Shown piece after piece: positions 25,438 through 33,482 of a stretch of DNA of 64,000 bases. The translations under genes and the position numbers were made by a program. How positions within the stretch are numbered: the first letter of the stretch is position 1; each line of letters starts with the position of its first letter. The stretch comes from DYFT01 sp041695085 (GTDB lineage Bacteria; Bacteroidota; Ignavibacteria; UBA10030). The notes under the pieces were generated by a model that worked only from the letters and a program-made list of their open reading frames with translations, did not search any database and was not told where the DNA came from. The stretch is taken from positions 1-64,000 of the forward strand of contig JBGFRO010000049.1 of assembly GCA_041695085.1 (NCBI GenBank). The letters run 5' to 3'.

Positions 25438-25792
25438 TGTGTTTGCTCCTCACTTTAGTTTTTGGATTGATTTTCCCGCCAGCCGAACTCTTTCCCACGT
25501 AACAACGAAAATCCTATCTTATCGATTTCAGCGTGTCGACTTTAGATTACCCATTCTCTGTTATTTACCCGAGAACAGTCTTTCCAGAAAATCCCCCCAA
25601 AAAATAACCTCCGTCAGGTTGGTTAAATGGTGATTCGTGAGCGGTAATCGGCGGGTAATGAGCAGCCAAGGCTCATTTTAATGATGCTGAGACGGGGTGA
25701 GCGGCTAAGGCTTCGGGCGAGGGTTGTGGCTCAGATTGTAACTTCTCCTTTGGAACGATGGGTTGTGCCTCAACTCCAGAGTGCGTAGGCGA
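25438..25792. other. intergenic region, nothing recognised
   Basis: 355 bases between the exported protein and repeat S2. No frame longer than about 75 codons with coding character, no RNA gene and no clear promoter was found. Confidence 0.5.
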
Positions 25793-26092
25793 CCGAAATC
25801 GCTGGCGGCCTTCCTGCCCGCAGGCAGCTGTGCGGTGGCAACGTGAGGAGTGTGTTTAATTTCGGTGCAGGATCATTCACGATATCGAATAGGCGACCTC
25901 TAACGCACCGAAATTATGGCCAGTGTGTGGGCTGATTCGTGGCGTTGCGATTTCGGCGTCCTTTCTTTGGTCACTTTCTTTGGACAAGCAAAGAAAGTGA
26001 CAATACTGTCGAAAGCATTACCTTCGCGGGTGGCCAGTATTCTTACGGATATAGCCGAAATCGGTTCTCGCCGGTTTAAGACGAAGCTTTGC
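25793..26092. repeat. structured repeat S, copy S2
   Basis: Outer stem CCGAAATCGC (25793-25802) with GCGATTTCGG (25947-25956). Inner stem TAATTTCGGTGC (25857-25868) with GCACCGAAATTA (25905-25916). 3' hairpin GTCACTTTCTTTG...CAAAGAAAGTGAC (25970-26001). The end ggtttaagacgaagctttgct matches S1 and abuts the last codons of a PIN toxin copy. Relative to S1 the inner stem has a paired C-G to A-T change. Confidence 0.82.
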
Positions 26093-26097
26093 TCGAT

Positions 26098-26518
26098 GCG
26101 AAGATCATAGGAGAACTTCCAAGAGTACCATCAGTATCTGACTCCGGATTTGCGAGACAGCGTCTCGCACTACAAAATTACTTCCAAGAGTACCATCAGC
26201 ATCCGACTCCAGATTTGCGAGACAGCGTCTCGCACTACAAAATTACTTCCAAGAGTACCATCAGCATCCGACTCCAGATTTGCGAGACAGCGTCTCGCAC
26301 TACAAAATTACTTCCATGAGTACCATCAGTATCTGACTCCGGATTTGCGAGACAGCGTCTCGCACTACAAAATTACTTCAGCCCTGGCAGAAAAAATCTC
26401 CACACTAACCGCCGAAGAGTATCTTCAGGAGCGGGCGAAGAAGGGGAGCAAGGAACGCTTTATTCGTGTGCTGAAGAAGGTGCAGGATCGGGAGGTGGAG
26501 GGACAAGACCGCCTGTGA
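26098..26518 (+). pseudogene. duplicate of the 28.6 kb antitoxin, destroyed by tandem repeats
   Basis: 26098-26120 copies the last codons of the PIN toxin at 28.2 kb and the start of its antitoxin, but the first ATG is AAG. The antitoxin helices are replaced by four 65 bp units; from 26376 the normal 3' part resumes (SALAEKISTLTAEEYLQERA to a stop at 26516). This is a partial copy of the 28154-28815 TA locus with a dead antitoxin gene. Confidence 0.75.
26115..26374 (+). repeat. four tandem 65 bp units
   Basis: Units start at 26115, 26180, 26245 and 26310. Each contains about 30 bases of the antitoxin 5' end (acttccaagagtaccatcag) plus a hairpin GCGAGAC-agc-GTCTCGC. Units 1 and 4 share one variant (gtatctgactccgg), units 2 and 3 another (gcatccgactccag). 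Only unit 4 keeps the ATG. Confidence 0.9.
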
Positions 26519-26576
26519 TCAAGTCAGAAAACGGCGGGACATACTCTTGTCCAAAACGAGACGCTAAAACCAGCAT

Positions 26577-26771
26577 CCTCAAAATCGTCAGCGGTGTGCG
26601 GAGGCAAGATTCACGCGAAGGGGTTAAGTTTCGGTGAAGATGTGGACCGCGTCGGGACGAAGAGTTTGTTCCTCTACCGAAACTTATGGCACGCAGGGTG
26701 GCGCGTGAATCGTGCGTTACGATTTTGAGAGGATTTCTTTGGTTACTTTCTTTGGCATCAAAGAAAGTAAC
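26577..26771. repeat. structured repeat S, copy S3
   Basis: Three nested stems: CCTCAAAATCGT (26577) with ACGATTTTGAG (26719-26729); GATTCACGCG (26608-26617) with CGCGTGAATC (26702-26711); TAAGTTTCGGT (26625-26635) with ACCGAAACTTA (26676-26686). 3' hairpin GTTACTTTCTTTG...CAAAGAAAGTAAC (26742-26771). Stems differ from S1 and S2 by paired changes. Confidence 0.82.
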
Positions 26772-26882
26772 ATCCAAAAGGAACCCTGAAAACATCGAAA
26801 AGGGCTGTTTGCATAACATCAGTGAGTAATCCTACGATAGTGTTATTTTCACGTTTCCCTTCTCTCCAGAAAAAAACAGAAA

Positions 26883-26913
26883 ACCCCTGCCATTTCGTGC
26901 GAATGACAGGGGT
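26883..26913 (-). terminator. Rho-independent terminator after the relE remnant
   Basis: On the minus strand ACCCCTG...CAT pairs with ATG...CAGGGGT, followed by ttttctgttttttt. It closes the antitoxin/relE unit. Confidence 0.7.
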
Positions 26914-26918
26914 CTTAG

Positions 26919-27011
26919 TTAGAGACTTCCTAGTTGTTGGACTTTTGCTTTGACGTCCGGCGGAAGCCTTTCAAGATCCTTTAGAAAAGTCTTCTTGAAA
27001 ACGACTTGCAT
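26919..27011 (-). pseudogene. RelE-like toxin, truncated to 30 codons
   Basis: The ATG at 27011 overlaps the antitoxin stop (TAATG). It reads MQVVFKKTFLKDLERLPPDV and a few more residues, a normal RelE N-terminus, then stops at 26919 and meets the terminator. About two thirds of the usual 85-95 aa is missing, including the catalytic C-terminal part. Confidence 0.75.
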
Positions 27012-27208
27012 TATTCATTTTTCTGCTGTCCGAAGCCTGATATACTTTTTGCCTCTTCGAGGTCGAACTCTTCATCACTTTCAACCTCTTCCATTGCTTT
27101 GCCAAGCCCGTAATCGAGCAGGAGATTCTCGATCTTGGTGTAGCTCTCGTAATCGATCACAACAGCAGTAGGATTTCCCTGATCATCGATGATGTACGAT
27201 TTTGTCAT
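27011..27208 (-). CDS. Phd/YefM-type antitoxin
   Basis: 65 aa with the Phd/YefM-like start SYIIDDQGNPTAVVIDYESY and an acidic C-terminal tail (ESDEEFDLEEAKSISG) of the kind that wraps around the toxin. Intact, although its RelE partner downstream is truncated. Confidence 0.82.
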   Translation of the reverse strand: MTKSYIIDDQGNPTAVVIDYESYTKIENLLLDYGLGKAMEEVESDEEFDLEEAKSISGFGQQKNE

Positions 27209-27399
27209 TGTTTTTTACCCTCAGTCCAAGAGAATTTCTTCCTTGCACCTTTTAGTGTAAAGAATCGGCGCTAGAAATGCAAGTAATCGATTTGCGGGTG
27301 CGAGGCTGGTGATATTTCCTATTTCCCCGTTTTCATCTCCTCCCGAAAACACACATCCCGCCATCCCGCCAGAAAACGGCGGAACACAAAAAAAGCGAA

Positions 27400-27431
27400 A
27401 CCCCCGCCATCGTGTTTCAGACAGCGGGGGT
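27400..27431 (-). terminator. terminator after DUF5618-like gene copy 1
   Basis: On the minus strand ACCCCCGC pairs with GCGGGGGT around a 16-base loop, followed by ttcgcttttttt. A second copy of this hairpin lies at 29123-29153 behind the paralogue. Confidence 0.78.
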
Positions 27432-27458
27432 CGGCATGCCCATTGGGGCTGAAATGGC

Positions 27459-27836
27459 CTACGGGCTCACTTTTTCAATAAACCCTTTCGCCTTTTTGAA
27501 AGCGTCTCTTACCATATCGACGTCCTCTAAAAGTCCTCTATAGTAACCAGCTATATGCAGCGCCTTATAGAGTTTCTCAAAATCTCTTGTAAGCCGTCCA
27601 TTATACGGGGCGAGGTATTTCTGAATTGCATCCCTGTACCCTTCAACTGATTGAGGCAAGTCTTTTTGATCGACTCCTTTGCTTATCAGGTGCTCATCAA
27701 GCGCCTTGAGCACGGCGAGGTAGGCTGTCCCGCAAGCCTCCTGGACGTACTTGAGATCAAGATAGGTATCGCCCTCAATCGGAGACTTGCTGAGCAACTC
27801 TTTTGCATTCTCAAGATATCGAAGAGATTCTTTCAT
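27459..27836 (-). CDS. DUF5618-like helical protein, copy 1
   Basis: 125 aa, all helical: MKESLRYLENAKELLSKSPI, then YLDLKYVQEACGTAYLAVLK and LYKALHIAGYYRGL. It resembles DUF5618/HEPN-like proteins of Bacteroidota; no activity is established. It lacks an obvious HEPN R-x4-6-H site. A near-identical paralogue lies at 29182-29559, and each is preceded by a short conserved frame. The family name is from memory and should be treated as tentative. Confidence 0.75.
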   Translation of the reverse strand: MKESLRYLENAKELLSKSPIEGDTYLDLKYVQEACGTAYLAVLKALDEHLISKGVDQKDLPQSVEGYRDAIQKYLAPYNGRLTRDFEKLYKALHIAGYYRGLLEDVDMVRDAFKKAKGFIEKVSP

Positions 27837-27846
27837 GGTTATCTTT

Positions 27847-27930
27847 TCACCGGGCCTGTCGTCCTTGAGCCATTTCGAGATTTATCTCTTCGTCATTTTC
27901 AAGATATTGTTGCGCTTCTTGCTTGCCCAA
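27847..27930 (-). CDS. short conserved reading frame before DUF5618-like gene, copy 1
   Basis: 27 codons from a TTG, reading QEAQQYLENDEEINLEMAQG to a stop at 27847, ten bases before the next gene. The same peptide with one change (MAKG) precedes the paralogue at 29.6 kb, there with an ATG. It may be a partner peptide or the tail of a lost gene; conservation could simply reflect the recent duplication. Confidence 0.35.
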   Translation of the reverse strand: MGKQEAQQYLENDEEINLEMAQGRQAR

Positions 27931-28153
27931 GTATAACAAAACACCAAGGGGGAATCAAATTGTTATCTATATTGGCACGTGTTAGTCAATTCCTGAAAAA
28001 ATTATCCCGCCAATTCCGCCTTCCCGCCATCCCGCCAGAAAACGGCGGGACACAAAAACACGAAACCCCCGCCGACCTTTTCAGCGAGGGTTCTTGGCTT
28101 GGTGCCTCTAATTTCTTGTTGTTATTCAACCTGGTATTACATATAATACCACA

Positions 28154-28582
28154 GTGAATCCGCGCAGAATCGTCCTTGATACGAATGTCATTGTTGCCGG
28201 GCTTCGGTCAAGAAACGGCGCGTCCTTTAAGCTCCTTTCGATCATTGATGACCAGAGGTTGAAGCTCTCTGTGTCCGTTCCTTTGGTCATAGAGTATGAA
28301 GAGATCCTCAGACGAGAGCAGAAAAAGCTACGCTTGACAAAAACTGATATCGAAGATGTGCTCGACTTTCTGTGTGCAATTGCAGAACACAAGACCATCT
28401 TTTATCTCTGGAGGCCGTTCTTGAAGGATCCAGAAGACGATATGCTACTTGAGCTTGCTGTCGAATCGTATAGTGAATTTATCGTTACGTTTAACAAAGC
28501 TGATTTTAAAGGCGTCAATCAATTCGGGATTGAGGCTGTTACCCCCAAAGAACTCTTGAAGATCATAGGAGAACTTCCATGA
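28154..28582 (+). CDS. PIN domain toxin (VapC-like)
   Basis: 142 aa starting with GTG. PIN motifs: IVLDTNVIVAGLRSRNGAS, the Glu of LVIEYEEILR, DPEDDMLLELAV and EFIVTFNKADF. It overlaps the following antitoxin by 4 bases (toxin-first order). A fragment of the same locus is present at 26.1 kb. Confidence 0.85.
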   Translation: MNPRRIVLDTNVIVAGLRSRNGASFKLLSIIDDQRLKLSVSVPLVIEYEEILRREQKKLRLTKTDIEDVLDFLCAIAEHKTIFYLWRPFLKDPEDDMLLELAVESYSEFIVTFNKADFKGVNQFGIEAVTPKELLKIIGELP

Positions 28583-28815
28583 GTACCATCAGCATCCGAC
28601 TTCCTCGCTCATTACACAAAAAGGCAAGAGACCTGGCGAAAAAAGAACAGACCTCCATCAACCAACTCGTCTCTTCAGCCCTGGCAGAAAAAATCTCCGC
28701 ACTAACCGCCGAAGAGTATCTTCAGGAGCGGGCGAAGAAAGGGAGCAAGGAACGCTTTGCAAGTGTACTGAAAAAGGTGCAAGATCGGGAAGCGGAAGAA
28801 CGGGATCGCCTGTGA
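28579..28815 (+). CDS. ribbon-helix-helix antitoxin
   Basis: 78 aa with the RHH start STISIRLPRSLHKKARDLAK and the second helix EQTSINQLVSSALAEKIS, typical of DNA-binding antitoxins; the C-terminal half (AEEYLQERAKKGSKERFASV) should bind the PIN toxin. It ends 4 bases before repeat S4. This is the intact parent of the copy at 26.1-26.5 kb. Confidence 0.87.
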   Translation: MSTISIRLPRSLHKKARDLAKKEQTSINQLVSSALAEKISALTAEEYLQERAKKGSKERFASVLKKVQDREAEERDRL

Positions 28816-28819
28816 TCAA

Positions 28820-28990
28820 GGTGGAGGCCTCGCCCACCCGCATCTGCATTGCGCGGGCGTGTAATTCGTGGGTTCGGTCAAAGCTCATGCTTTGATCGTG
28901 CACCTCGACATCTCCACCCTTTCTGCTCTCCACAAAACAGATCCTGCTCCGCGGGACTTTGGCTACTTTCTTTCTCGGAAAGAAAGTAAC
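28820..28990. repeat. structured repeat S, copy S4 (divergent)
   Basis: Outer stem GGTGGAG (28820) with CTCCACC (28912-28918); inner hairpin TCAAAGC-tcat-GCTTTGA (28878-28895); 3' hairpin GCTACTTTCTTTC...GAAAGAAAGTAAC (28962-28990). Same plan as S1-S3 but different stem sequences. It starts right after the antitoxin stop. Confidence 0.65.
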
Positions 28991-29122
28991 AAATGGGTGA
29001 ATGGTGGGGGGCTCAGCTCTCGAGCTGTAAGCGATTCTGCCTCTTTTGCGCGCAGAGAGATCATTTGTCGTATCTCTCGCGCTATTTTGGACAGCAGTGG
29101 AGCGGAACACAAAAAAAGCGAA

Positions 29123-29153
29123 ACCCCCGCCATCGTGTTTCAGACAGCGGGGG
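29123..29153 (-). terminator. terminator after DUF5618-like gene copy 2
   Basis: Same hairpin (ACCCCCGC with GCGGGGG) and T-rich tail on the minus strand as at 27400-27431; part of the duplicated segment. Confidence 0.75.
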
Positions 29154-29181
29154 CTTTAAGGTTTTCAGGGGATGGAGTGCT

Positions 29182-29559
29182 TTACGGGCTCACTTTTTCG
29201 ATGAAGCCCTTTGCTACCTTGAAATAGTCTTTGAGGGCGTTGACATCATCGAGAAGACCCCGGTAGTATCCGGCAATGTGCAGCGCCTTATAGAGTTTCT
29301 CAAAATCTCTTGTAAGCCGTCCATTATACGGGGCAAGGTATTTCTGAATTGCATCCCTGTACCCTTCAACTGATTGAGGCAAGTCTTTTTGATCGACTCC
29401 TTTGCTTATCAGGTGCTCATCAAGCGCCTTGAGCACCGCAAGGTAGGCTGTCCCGCAAGCTTCCTGGACGTACTTGAGGTCAAGATAGGTGTCGCCATCA
29501 ATCGGAGACTTGCTGAGCAACTCTTTTGCATTCTCAAGATATCGAAGAGATTCTTTCAT
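29182..29559 (-). CDS. DUF5618-like helical protein, copy 2
   Basis: 125 aa, almost identical to the protein at 27459-27836 through residue 100; the C-terminal part differs (LLDDVNALKDYFKVAKGF against LLEDVDMVRDAFKKAKGF). The DNA duplication runs from the terminator to the bases upstream of the short frame, offset about 1723 bases, and brackets the PIN/RHH locus. Confidence 0.75.
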   Translation of the reverse strand: MKESLRYLENAKELLSKSPIDGDTYLDLKYVQEACGTAYLAVLKALDEHLISKGVDQKDLPQSVEGYRDAIQKYLAPYNGRLTRDFEKLYKALHIAGYYRGLLDDVNALKDYFKVAKGFIEKVSP

Positions 29560-29569
29560 GGTTATCTTT

Positions 29570-29647
29570 TCACCGGGCCTGTCGTCCTTTAGCCATTTCG
29601 AGATTTATCTCTTCGTCATTTTCAAGATATTGTTGCGCTTCTTGCAT
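29570..29647 (-). CDS. short conserved reading frame before DUF5618-like gene, copy 2
   Basis: 25 aa from an ATG: MQEAQQYLENDEEINLEMAK, then GRQAR. Counterpart of the frame at 27847-27930. Unknown; may be a remnant. Confidence 0.35.
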   Translation of the reverse strand: MQEAQQYLENDEEINLEMAKGRQAR

Positions 29648-29692
29648 GCTCAGGTATAACAAACCACCAAGGGGAAATCAAATGTGGGAGGG

Positions 29693-30373
29693 CTAACGTG
29701 GCCTTTCTCTAATCCTCTCCATAATTTGCTGTGACAAGCTCCTGAAGGTCGACTTCAGTTCGGTGGTATCCAATGGAAGGAGCATCTCTACAGGCCAGCG
29801 TTCGAGTTCATCCGGGAACTCCAGAGTCTTGTTCAGCGAAACAGCAAGCCAGTAGAGGTCAAATCCCGGATCCTTCTTCGAGGCGAGCGCGGTCAGTTCC
29901 CAGAAGTCTTGGGTTTTGAGAATGAAGAAGAGATCAACGGCGTCGCGCGGCTCCGCTCTTCCAAAAAACGCCAGAAGCTTATCGGTGATGAGGTCCGTGT
30001 AAGCATTCACCCGGATGCCGGTGTCTGAATCGATCGGCTCCTCGAACCTTACTGGCGAATCGTACGCCAGCTGGAGTCTGGTGCTTTCGCCAGTCGGGCC
30101 GACTTCAAACTCGGCGAATGATTCGAACCGCCTGACGACCGTCAGCGGGAACTCTTTCTTCAGTCTCTCTTCAGCCACCCTGCCAAAAGGGAGAACGATA
30201 TCTTTCTCCCAAGTGAACAGATCAAGATCGAATGATCTGCGATGGCCTAAGTAGTACTCTGCAAGCGCCGTGCCCCCGGTTAAGTGGAAGTGCTGGGAGT
30301 CGGGCAGGGAAGATATGAGCAGGAGTAGCTCTCGCTGGAGCTTTGTGATAATTCCTTTACCCTTGAGCGGCAA
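29693..30373 (-). CDS. AbiEii-type nucleotidyltransferase toxin
   Basis: 226 aa nucleotidyltransferase. The motif HLTGGTALAEYYLGHRRSFD followed by LDLF is the G-G-T-A-L...D-x-D core of AbiEii/type IV TA toxins; later ITDKLLAFFGRAEPRDAVDL matches the family's K-x...R-D-x-x-D block. It overlaps the small upstream gene by 17 bases, so the two form a module, probably toxin-antitoxin or anti-phage. Confidence 0.85.
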   Translation of the reverse strand: MPLKGKGIITKLQRELLLLISSLPDSQHFHLTGGTALAEYYLGHRRSFDLDLFTWEKDIVLPFGRVAEERLKKEFPLTVVRRFESFAEFEVGPTGESTRLQLAYDSPVRFEEPIDSDTGIRVNAYTDLITDKLLAFFGRAEPRDAVDLFFILKTQDFWELTALASKKDPGFDLYWLAVSLNKTLEFPDELERWPVEMLLPLDTTELKSTFRSLSQQIMERIRERPR

Positions 30374-30572
30374 AGTAGTTCTCCCAAAGTCGTTGAACGT
30401 CCGCAGGCAGGTTCAGATGCAGCAACGAACGTCGGACTTCCTCCCAGTCGCACGCTGCAATGTCCTCCGATCTTCCGTGTGTCAAGACTTGTCGCAGATA
30501 CCATAATCGCTGGAATGGATCACTCAACTCAATGTTGCTCGTCGACCACACAAGATAGCGTTTCGGTTGCAT
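30357..30572 (-). CDS. small partner protein of the AbiEii-type nucleotidyltransferase
   Basis: 71 aa starting MQPKRYLVWSTSNIELSDPF, then YLRQVLTHGRSEDIAACDWE and a C-terminal RLWENYF. I do not recognise it with certainty; the overlap with the nucleotidyltransferase gene suggests an antitoxin role. The frame is open to 30767 but that part overlaps the next gene. A second, broken copy lies at 21.0-21.3 kb. Confidence 0.72.
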   Translation of the reverse strand: MQPKRYLVWSTSNIELSDPFQRLWYLRQVLTHGRSEDIAACDWEEVRRSLLHLNLPADVQRLWENYFAAQG

Positions 30573-30738
30573 TGTCTCGCCCTTTCGTTTTTCTAGCGCA
30601 AGATAGACAAAGTTCCGTTCGATCACAACGGTGTGGATGAAGATCATTCGGTTGTCTGCCGACCAACAGAAGGTCGTGCGGAGACGAGAAGGGAATGTTC
30701 TCGACGTGACGTGTCGGGGAGAGGCATTTTGAGAAGGC

Positions 30739-31737
30739 TTACTTGAGGATTTCAAATGTCGCAGCATTGGAGATTCCTCCTCCCGGTCCAGGCGTGAACA
30801 CCCTCACCTCCGCCTTGCCCGGCTGTGCGATATCTGAGGAGAAGATCGTTGCGGTCAACCCAACAACCAAACCGCCCCTGCTCACAAGGGGAGTCGTGGG
30901 TCTGTTCTCGCCGTTCCACTGCACGACAGAGAATGAGGTGAAGGTTGTCCCCGCGATCGAAAGTGTAAAGTCTTCACCCCCTGCCTTCGTGCTTTTTGGG
31001 ATGAGCCAAGGCGTTTCGGGTCGGGGTGCGATGACACGAAATTGAAGCGTGTCGGAGAAAGTGCTGTCTGGGTTCATCACCTGCACTACCCACGCGCTCG
31101 GGTCAGTCCCCACACGCAACGGTACCTTAAGTTCCTCGTTCGAAATGATCGTGGGGCGACGAACGAACGTTCGTTGGTCCGGTTCGATGATCGAGACCAC
31201 TACCTGCGTCCCCTTTCGAAAACCTCTGCCGCGGACCGTCAACGTATCGGCCGCGTTGTTGCCGACGAGAATTCGAGGTTCGAGGTAGTGGAGTTCGAGT
31301 CTGTCAGGACGCGAGTACAGGAAGCTCAATACCCCGATGAACAAAGCGAATGCAGTTCCGATGACGGTTGTCCGGCCCGGATTCCGTTGCATCATCGCCA
31401 TACCGCGACGAATGAGGCGTTCGTTGGAAGCAGCAAGCGTTTTGACAAATCCGGCGAGATTCGGTTCCTCACGTTTCAAGAAATCGAGTTCGGCAGAGGG
31501 GAGTGATAACCGTCGTGGTACGAGGAGCTTTCGCGCGTAGTCGACGTCCCACCTGTTTGGTGCAGAAGAAAGCTCGGTGTCGAGCGAGCCAAACGAAGCA
31601 CGCAGCGCCTCAACATGTTCGCGACAGAGAGCGCACCCGTCCAAATGATCTTGAATCTCTTGAGAAGGGAGTGATGCAATTTCTCGAGCATCCGAGAGCC
31701 ACCGTACAAAGTATTCTTCAGGCGGGTGTGTGTTCAC
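30739..31737 (-). CDS. zinc-finger transmembrane anti-sigma-like protein with IPT domains
   Basis: 332 aa. An N-terminal zf-HC2 motif H-x3-C-x2-C (HLDGCALC, about residue 28) points to an anti-sigma function in the cytoplasm. One membrane helix follows (TTVIGTAFALFIGVLSFLYS, about 124-143). Outside are two IPT/TIG-like domains (LEPRILVGNNAADTLTVRGR, then STKAGGEDFTLSIAGTTF and ending GPGGGISNAATFEI). The second pair closely parallels the domain pair repeated in the giant exported protein. Confidence 0.8.
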   Translation of the reverse strand: MNTHPPEEYFVRWLSDAREIASLPSQEIQDHLDGCALCREHVEALRASFGSLDTELSSAPNRWDVDYARKLLVPRRLSLPSAELDFLKREEPNLAGFVKTLAASNERLIRRGMAMMQRNPGRTTVIGTAFALFIGVLSFLYSRPDRLELHYLEPRILVGNNAADTLTVRGRGFRKGTQVVVSIIEPDQRTFVRRPTIISNEELKVPLRVGTDPSAWVVQVMNPDSTFSDTLQFRVIAPRPETPWLIPKSTKAGGEDFTLSIAGTTFTSFSVVQWNGENRPTTPLVSRGGLVVGLTATIFSSDIAQPGKAEVRVFTPGPGGGISNAATFEILK

Positions 31738-31781
31738 GTTGTCGTTCTGCGGTGAGGAGGCAAGCGCTGATTTTTTCGCGA

Positions 31782-33329
31782 TTAAGGAAGGGGACGTAGT
31801 TTGTGGAATTCATCGTGCGGAACGAATTGTGAGCGCTGCTTATCCCAATACATCACGCTTTGTTTTAGTCGTGAGTAAAACTGTTCATCCAACACAAGGT
31901 TTTCTGCAAATCCCTCGCGTTTTGCCCGTTCAAGACTTTTCTCGAAGGGACTGCCGGCAATCACATTCGTAACCTCCATCCGAGGTCCGAACGTGTAGAC
32001 GATCCCTCCAAAGTGGCTTTGATCCTTCCAGGAATCGAAGATTGCTTCATTCGTGCTGATGAACAAGCCTCCCGCGTCAGGTGCTTGTATATACGCAACG
32101 ACGTTGTAGGGTATACTGCTTGGCAATCCTTCGACCTTTGGCAAGAGGACGTAGTACTTTTCTTTCGCCGCTGGGAGATTCACTGGCTTCCAAAGGTCAG
32201 ATGTAGGACCAACGCCTCCGAACTCATCGGGATCGAATACCGCGATACAAACTTTGTTGAACGCGTTGTTAATTCCGGCAAGAACGAGCTCGCTCGTTCC
32301 ATCTCCTTCAAGATCGGTTACGACGGCGGTCGTGAGGCCGCCGGTGTGCCAATAGGTTCGGAGTTCTTTGCCAGAGGGCGGATCAAGCTCCGCAACTCGC
32401 GTTGGCCAAGAGGGCAAGTGAGTGGAGAGGACGAAGAGTTGAACATTCTTGTTCGCTGTTTTCTGAATCCTTATGAATCGCCGAATGTGCCAATTGCTTG
32501 GCTGAGAAAAGTCGGCAGCACCGAACTTGATTCCTCGTCGGTCCGGAGCGTAAATCCAACGGAGTGTGCCATCGGCGTTGAAGCAGTACAAGGAGTCGGG
32601 AGAAAGAACCACAGAATATCCCGCGATGACTCCACTTGAGATCAATACCTCGTTCTTTTGGTCGCCATCGATGTCGAACACTTTGACGGGGACGGCACGA
32701 TCACCATCGTCCAATTTCAAATAATAAGAAGCATCATACAGCCAAACCGGTTTCCGGTCGGAGGAGGGTGGTAATTTTGGAAAGTCGGGGAAGCCCTCCA
32801 CATTTTTCGTCCAAATGACTTCGTTGCTTTGGTTGTAGACGAACAGTGTGTGGTTTTGAACCACGGCGTAGGATGGATTCTTGTCGGGCCACCGGTTGAT
32901 GACGAGCAGTAACCCAACGAGAAGGGCAGCGAGTCCTGCCGTATAGGTGGTGGATTTGAGCGGATGCTGTCGTACGTAGTGAACGATGCGTGCGTACGAT
33001 AACTGGCTTGGATGGAAGAGTCGAGAGAAATCCCCGAGGAGTTTCTCCGAAGATGAGGAAGGGAGCGACGCGCGATGCGCTTGCCGAGACAACAGCTTTG
33101 CCTTTTCTTGATCCAGAGCGGAAGGGGAGTGTGTGAGCTGTTGTTCAACATCGCGTTGAAAGCTTCGGACGCGCTCGACATATTCCCGGCACAAAGCGCA
33201 CGCATGCAGATGCTGGAGAATTTCGCTCTGCTCGGCTTCCGCGAACCGGTCAGGACGTGCTACAAATTCCTCTAATTTTATTTCATCGATATGATGAATG
33301 GTCGTAGCTCCTTCTTGCTGGTTGAGCAA
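31782..33329 (-). CDS. zinc-finger transmembrane anti-sigma-like protein with propeller-like domain
   Basis: Up to 515 aa. zf-HC2 motif HLHACALC near residue 45, a membrane helix STTYTAGLAALLVGLLLVIN near 130-150, then a large extracytoplasmic domain with FG-GAP/propeller-like strands (VKVFDIDGDQKNEVLISSGV; VVTDLEGDGTSELVLAGINN). Start is uncertain: the frame opens at a TTG (33329) without a ribosome site, whereas an AAGGAG lies 8 bases before an in-frame ATT at 33299. No ATG is available before the zinc finger. Confidence 0.8.
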   Translation of the reverse strand: MLNQQEGATTIHHIDEIKLEEFVARPDRFAEAEQSEILQHLHACALCREYVERVRSFQRDVEQQLTHSPSALDQEKAKLLSRQAHRASLPSSSSEKLLGDFSRLFHPSQLSYARIVHYVRQHPLKSTTYTAGLAALLVGLLLVINRWPDKNPSYAVVQNHTLFVYNQSNEVIWTKNVEGFPDFPKLPPSSDRKPVWLYDASYYLKLDDGDRAVPVKVFDIDGDQKNEVLISSGVIAGYSVVLSPDSLYCFNADGTLRWIYAPDRRGIKFGAADFSQPSNWHIRRFIRIQKTANKNVQLFVLSTHLPSWPTRVAELDPPSGKELRTYWHTGGLTTAVVTDLEGDGTSELVLAGINNAFNKVCIAVFDPDEFGGVGPTSDLWKPVNLPAAKEKYYVLLPKVEGLPSSIPYNVVAYIQAPDAGGLFISTNEAIFDSWKDQSHFGGIVYTFGPRMEVTNVIAGSPFEKSLERAKREGFAENLVLDEQFYSRLKQSVMYWDKQRSQFVPHDEFHKLRPLP

Positions 33330-33482
33330 AGAGAGAGATCAGCGTACGTGCCGATTTCTCCGCATCACCTTCGATCACCGACATTTACACTCATGATCTG
33401 AACGTCCTTCGTTCGATGATGCGGGCTTCGTCTCCTAAAGAAGTATTTCACCGTCTGACATTTTTGCAGAAAGATGGAGAGC

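Noticed and set aside
26115..26374. Possible CRISPR array
   Set aside because: The 65 bp units are head-to-tail without spacers and contain antitoxin sequence.
8013..28990. S repeats as integron attC sites
   Set aside because: No GTTRRRY core/inverse core pair, no ordered cassette array and no integrase in the window; only the gene-plus-structure layout is similar.
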